A program made the translations under genes and the position numbers. Below, in pieces: positions 61,047-64,000 of a stretch of DNA of 64,000 nt. Below the pieces are notes generated by a model that ran no database searches, had not been told where the DNA came from, and saw only the letters and a list, made by a program, of their open reading frames with translations. The DNA is from an uncultured Candidatus Melainabacteria bacterium (GTDB taxonomy: Bacteria > Cyanobacteriota > Vampirovibrionia > Gastranaerophilales > Gastranaerophilaceae): the NCBI GenBank assembly GCA_947364235.1, contig CANARY010000003.1, positions 62,001-126,000 on the forward strand, written 5' to 3'. How positions within the stretch are numbered: the stretch's first letter is position 1; every line of letters starts with the position of its first letter.

Positions 61047-62899
61047 GATATAATCATATAAAAAGATTTTTATCAGCAGCGTTATTATTGGCGTTTACGA
61101 CACCATCCGGTATCGCTTATTCTGGTTATGATAATTATAGAGCTGCTGGAAGCGATTCAACCGTTTTATCTGCTGATGTTAGATTAACAGGTAAAAACGA
61201 TAAAATTACATTGTCGCTTAGAGATTCTGATGTAAAACAAGTTTTGAGAATGTTTGCTGATAAAGCAGGGTTAAACGTAGTTTTCCATAGCTCTGTAAAA
61301 GGTAAAGTTACTCTTGATTTAGTTGATATGCCGATTAATGAAGCATTTGAGCTTGTATTGCAAATCGGCGGTTTGAATTATTACACACAAAATAATACAT
61401 TAATTGTTTTGGCAAAAAACAGTGCAGACAATGCAACTTTTTCAAAACAAGAAATGATGGTATTTCCTGTAAATTATGTAGATGCAGGTAAAATTGCACA
61501 GTTCTTAAACAAAAATGTTTTTGGAATGAAGAAAGCAGGTTTATCAGGAGTTGACGCAGCTACAGTAAACACAGCGACCAATGAAATTATTGTGTTTGGT
61601 ATGAAGTCAGATGCTGCAATTGTAGAAAAGGTGATAGCTCAGCTTGATAGAGAGCCGTTATCAAAAACTTTTGCGGTAAACCATACAACGCCTGCTGAGA
61701 TGGCAAACATGATTTGTGACATGCTTCTTCCATCTCGCGGTTCAGCTGGTTCTGGCGGCGGTGGAAACGGCCCTGCGGTTAACATTCCTCCTACTCCTGG
61801 AGTTGGAACAGCTCTTGGCGGAGCAGCTGGTATTGTGACAGGCGGAGCGGCTTCAAGCAGTTCTGATAATGAGTTGAAACTTGGTGAAGGCGTTGTTGCT
61901 TGTTCTGTTTCTTCTTCAGTTGCATCTGCAAGTGCTTCACCGTTTGATGTTCAAAATCTTTCAGTTTCTTACTTCCCGCAGAGAGGTACTATTACTTTGA
62001 TGGGCGGTTCAGCTGCGCAGCAGGAAATGGTAGAAAAATTTATTAAGGCTAATGATGTTAAACAGCCTCAAGCTTATTTAGAAGTTTCAATTGTTGAATT
62101 GAATGAAGATGGTTCAAAAGAATTCCAGAACCAGTGGAATATTGATTCTAAAAACTGGGTATTCAGCTTCCAGGGTGACACATCTTCTGTTGGCAGAGAT
62201 GCTGGTCCTCGCAGAACTCAGTTTGTTCCAATTCAGGCATTGCAGCCAGATGGTTCTTTGAAAGAAATTTACACACCAGCAGGATTAACTAATTCTTCTT
62301 ATATTTCATGGCATTTGAACTATTTGATTACAAACAAAAAGGGCAGAGTCCTTGCTAATCCTAAGCTTTTGATTACAAACGGTCAAGAATCAGTTATCGA
62401 TTTAACTCAAGACTATGTAGAAAAAGTAACTTCTGAGTTCTTGTCATCATCTCAAAATGGTACAGGTTCAACAGGTTCTGTTCAAAGAACATATACTATT
62501 GGTAAAGATATGGGTATAAAGATTGCTTTAACACCATTTATTTCACCAGAAGGTTATGTAACTATGAATATTAAACCTGATTATGCAACAGAAGCTGCTC
62601 AGGTAGTAACTCCGTCACAAACTGGTCAAGGTACTGACTTGCAGGCTACATTGCTGAGCAGAAGAAATCTTGATTTGAAAAATGTAAGAATCAAGGACGG
62701 TGAAACTCTTGCTATCGGCGGTTTGATACAAGAATCTGAACAAAAAACTGTTTCAAAAATTCCGGTGCTGGGTGATTTACCGGTAATTGGCGCAGCGTTT
62801 AGATCTTCTAAAACTGAAAAGAAAAAGAGCGAACTTGTTATTATGATTACTCCAAGAATCATAAATGATGGAGAAGGTTCTGTAGCAGACAGTTTATAA
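61043..62899 (+). CDS. pilQ: Type IV pilus secretin PilQ/GspD family
   Basis: 618 residues with a signal peptide. The STN/N0 domain (about 50-105) reads I-T-L-S-L-R-D-S-D-V-K-Q-V-L and V-V-F-H-S-S-V-K-G-K-V. Then come N1-type repeats, a Gly/Ser-rich linker (about 232-285), and the secretin domain with R-V-L-A-N-P-K-L-L-I-T-N-G and the C-terminal signature L-A-I-G-G-L-I-Q-E-S. It forms the outer-membrane ring for pilus or pseudopilus passage. AMIN peptidoglycan-binding domains, common in PilQ, are absent. Confidence 0.92.
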   Translation: MRYNHIKRFLSAALLLAFTTPSGIAYSGYDNYRAAGSDSTVLSADVRLTGKNDKITLSLRDSDVKQVLRMFADKAGLNVVFHSSVKGKVTLDLVDMPINEAFELVLQIGGLNYYTQNNTLIVLAKNSADNATFSKQEMMVFPVNYVDAGKIAQFLNKNVFGMKKAGLSGVDAATVNTATNEIIVFGMKSDAAIVEKVIAQLDREPLSKTFAVNHTTPAEMANMICDMLLPSRGSAGSGGGGNGPAVNIPPTPGVGTALGGAAGIVTGGAASSSSDNELKLGEGVVACSVSSSVASASASPFDVQNLSVSYFPQRGTITLMGGSAAQQEMVEKFIKANDVKQPQAYLEVSIVELNEDGSKEFQNQWNIDSKNWVFSFQGDTSSVGRDAGPRRTQFVPIQALQPDGSLKEIYTPAGLTNSSYISWHLNYLITNKKGRVLANPKLLITNGQESVIDLTQDYVEKVTSEFLSSSQNGTGSTGSVQRTYTIGKDMGIKIALTPFISPEGYVTMNIKPDYATEAAQVVTPSQTGQGTDLQATLLSRRNLDLKNVRIKDGETLAIGGLIQESEQKTVSKIPVLGDLPVIGAAFRSSKTEKKKSELVIMITPRIINDGEGSVADSL

Positions 62900-62911
62900 T
62901 AAAGATACACT

Positions 62912-64000
62912 ATGGCTAATCAACTGGATAAATTAAAACATAGCATAAAGAAAGAATATGTAAGTAACTTTGAATTAAACCTGATGAAATCATCAGGTTT
63001 TATTCCAGTAGACAAAAGGCAAAGCGAATTCTTTGTAATATTGAATAAGGATAATTGTGCGGGAAGAGCTGAAATTATTGCATTAATTAAAGAGAAATTT
63101 CAGAATTTAACGCCGCAATTTATTCCGATATCAGATAAGGATTTTGCAGATGTTTTTAGCAGTATTTCTGAAGTTGATTCAGTAGGAGCGAATCAGGCTG
63201 AAACCAAGCCGGTGCAGGCGGAAGCTAAGCCAGAGCCTACTGCTGAAGAAATCCTTGTTTCTATTGGATGGCTGACTCAAGAGCAGCTGGATGAGTGTCT
63301 TGGTATTGCTAAAGAAAGAAATGTTCCTCTTGATATGATTTTAAATGAGAAGGAATATTTACCTTTCGATAAAATTGCATCTTATTTAAAGAAAAAATAT
63401 GGATGTGAAATTATATCAAAGGCTCAAATTAAAGTTGACAAGAGTATTCTTAAAAAATTACCTGACGATGTTGTTGAGAAGAAACAGGTTGTAATAATGT
63501 CAATGGAAGGCAGCAAACTTGGTGTTGCTATGGTCAATCCGAATGACAAGTTTACTATCAGAGAAATTTCTCTTTCAACCGGACGTTCTTTAAATGTATA
63601 TTGTATTCCTTCATTTGAGTTTGATAAATATTTGAAAGAATATTTTATTCAAAAGAAATCGGAGCAGACTGTTAAAGAAACTGAGCGTATTATTCAAAGT
63701 ATTGAAGAAGAAGCTTCTCAGTTTAGCGATGAAGAGTCTATGTGGGCTCAAGTTGAAAAAGAGCTTCAAGATGCCAGCGGTAATGTTGCTAAATTTGTTT
63801 ATAAGATTATTACAGATGCTATTGATGCTAAAGCTTCGGATATTCATATTGAACCGAGAATCGGATATTATGTAGTAAGAACTCGTTCTGACGGTATTTT
63901 GAAAAAAGTGCTTGAAATCCCTGGAAGTATTGAGCAGTCAGTAATTTCAAGGTTTAAAGTTCTTGCAAGAATGAATATTGCAGAGCATAGACGTCCTCAG
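62912..64000 (+). CDS. pilB: PilB/GspE-type assembly ATPase (3' end cut by window edge)
   Basis: 363 codons visible. A unique N-terminus is followed by an MshEN/GspE N-domain (about 108-165: I-L-V-S-I-G-W-L-T-Q-E-Q-L-D-E-C-L), which in some homologs binds cyclic di-GMP. A second N2-like region comes next. The ATPase core starts with A-I-D-A-K-A-S-D-I-H-I-E-P and R-S-D-G-I-L. The Walker A and B motifs would lie beyond the window. It drives pilus extension or type II secretion. It begins 12 nt after pilQ. Confidence 0.9.
   Translation, partial: MANQLDKLKHSIKKEYVSNFELNLMKSSGFIPVDKRQSEFFVILNKDNCAGRAEIIALIKEKFQNLTPQFIPISDKDFADVFSSISEVDSVGANQAETKPVQAEAKPEPTAEEILVSIGWLTQEQLDECLGIAKERNVPLDMILNEKEYLPFDKIASYLKKKYGCEIISKAQIKVDKSILKKLPDDVVEKKQVVIMSMEGSKLGVAMVNPNDKFTIREISLSTGRSLNVYCIPSFEFDKYLKEYFIQKKSEQTVKETERIIQSIEEEASQFSDEESMWAQVEKELQDASGNVAKFVYKIITDAIDAKASDIHIEPRIGYYVVRTRSDGILKKVLEIPGSIEQSVISRFKVLARMNIAEHRRPQ

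Noticed and set aside
1..64000. CRISPR arrays, prophage, transposases, rRNA genes
   Set aside because: No regularly spaced repeats, no integrase/transposase/capsid-like proteins and no rRNA sequence were seen. Only one tRNA is supported.

Overview
The window is AT-rich bacterial chromosome, densely coded on both strands. It looks like a gut-type non-photosynthetic cyanobacterial relative (Melainabacteria/Vampirovibrionia, order Gastranaerophilales). That placement is inference from gene content. Clues are LL-diaminopimelate aminotransferase (DapL) instead of the succinylase DAP route, a long cyanobacterial-style NusB, an SLH-domain envelope protein, TolC/HlyD-type envelope genes implying two membranes, a type IV pilus cluster, flagellar accessory genes, and several lineage-type proteins beginning with a short M-[KR]-[IV] ... 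F-x-[GKR] leader. No phage genes, transposases or CRISPR arrays were found; one 187-bp element with perfect 18-bp terminal inverted repeats could be a MITE or a structured RNA.

Layout. 1-5 kb: deoB (partial), nusB-ftsY, the 187-bp element, then dapL, a small membrane protein and a DUF151 nuclease on the minus strand. 5-8.6 kb: nadK, then a TolC/MacA-like efflux pair without its ABC permease. 8.6-16 kb: a coiled-coil membrane protein, mutL, a CoA-dehydratase-activase-like protein, a sigma-70 factor behind a structured leader, a tailed GH77 enzyme and an SLH protein. 16-22 kb: hisS with an unknown partner, dapF, a second GH77 enzyme, surE. 22-26.8 kb: an island of lineage-specific membrane proteins (two paralogs plus a frameshifted third gene). 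26.8-34.9 kb: a MarR-controlled emrAB-amylase-acyltransferase-pgeF operon diverging from a second tolC across a 38-bp perfect palindrome.

34.9-43 kb: tRNA-Phe, infC with a non-AUG start, a regulator made of four tandem GntR-type winged helices, HU, flaG-fliS-fliT, a pilus-ATPase-N-domain coiled-coil protein, asparaginase, a small HTH gene facing a small unknown gene, and a ribF/formyltransferase operon. 43-51.9 kb: core genes proS, rplI, pyrH-frr-cdsA-rnc and tpiA (with a Cys-rich insertion), plus a MetE-like and a FliK-like protein. 51.9-64 kb: an EF-hand protein with a glycine-rich hydrophobic tail, mscL, fusA, a phosphopantetheinyl transferase, a TPR protein, and a pilP-like/pilQ/pilB cluster cut by the window end.

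Themes. Much of the window serves the cell envelope and surface: two TolC proteins, two HlyD-type adaptors, EmrB, type IV pilus, flagellar chaperones, SLH protein, MscL. Alpha-glucan metabolism recurs (two GH77 enzymes and one exported GH13 enzyme). Expression signals also stand out. Six genes have TATAAT placed 6-7 nt before the ATG with no Shine-Dalgarno site, implying leaderless mRNAs, and most convergent junctions use GC-rich bidirectional terminators with a shared AGGG(G)CG core. No gene-free stretch exceeds 300 bases; the longest (22024-22315) is AT-rich promoter DNA.
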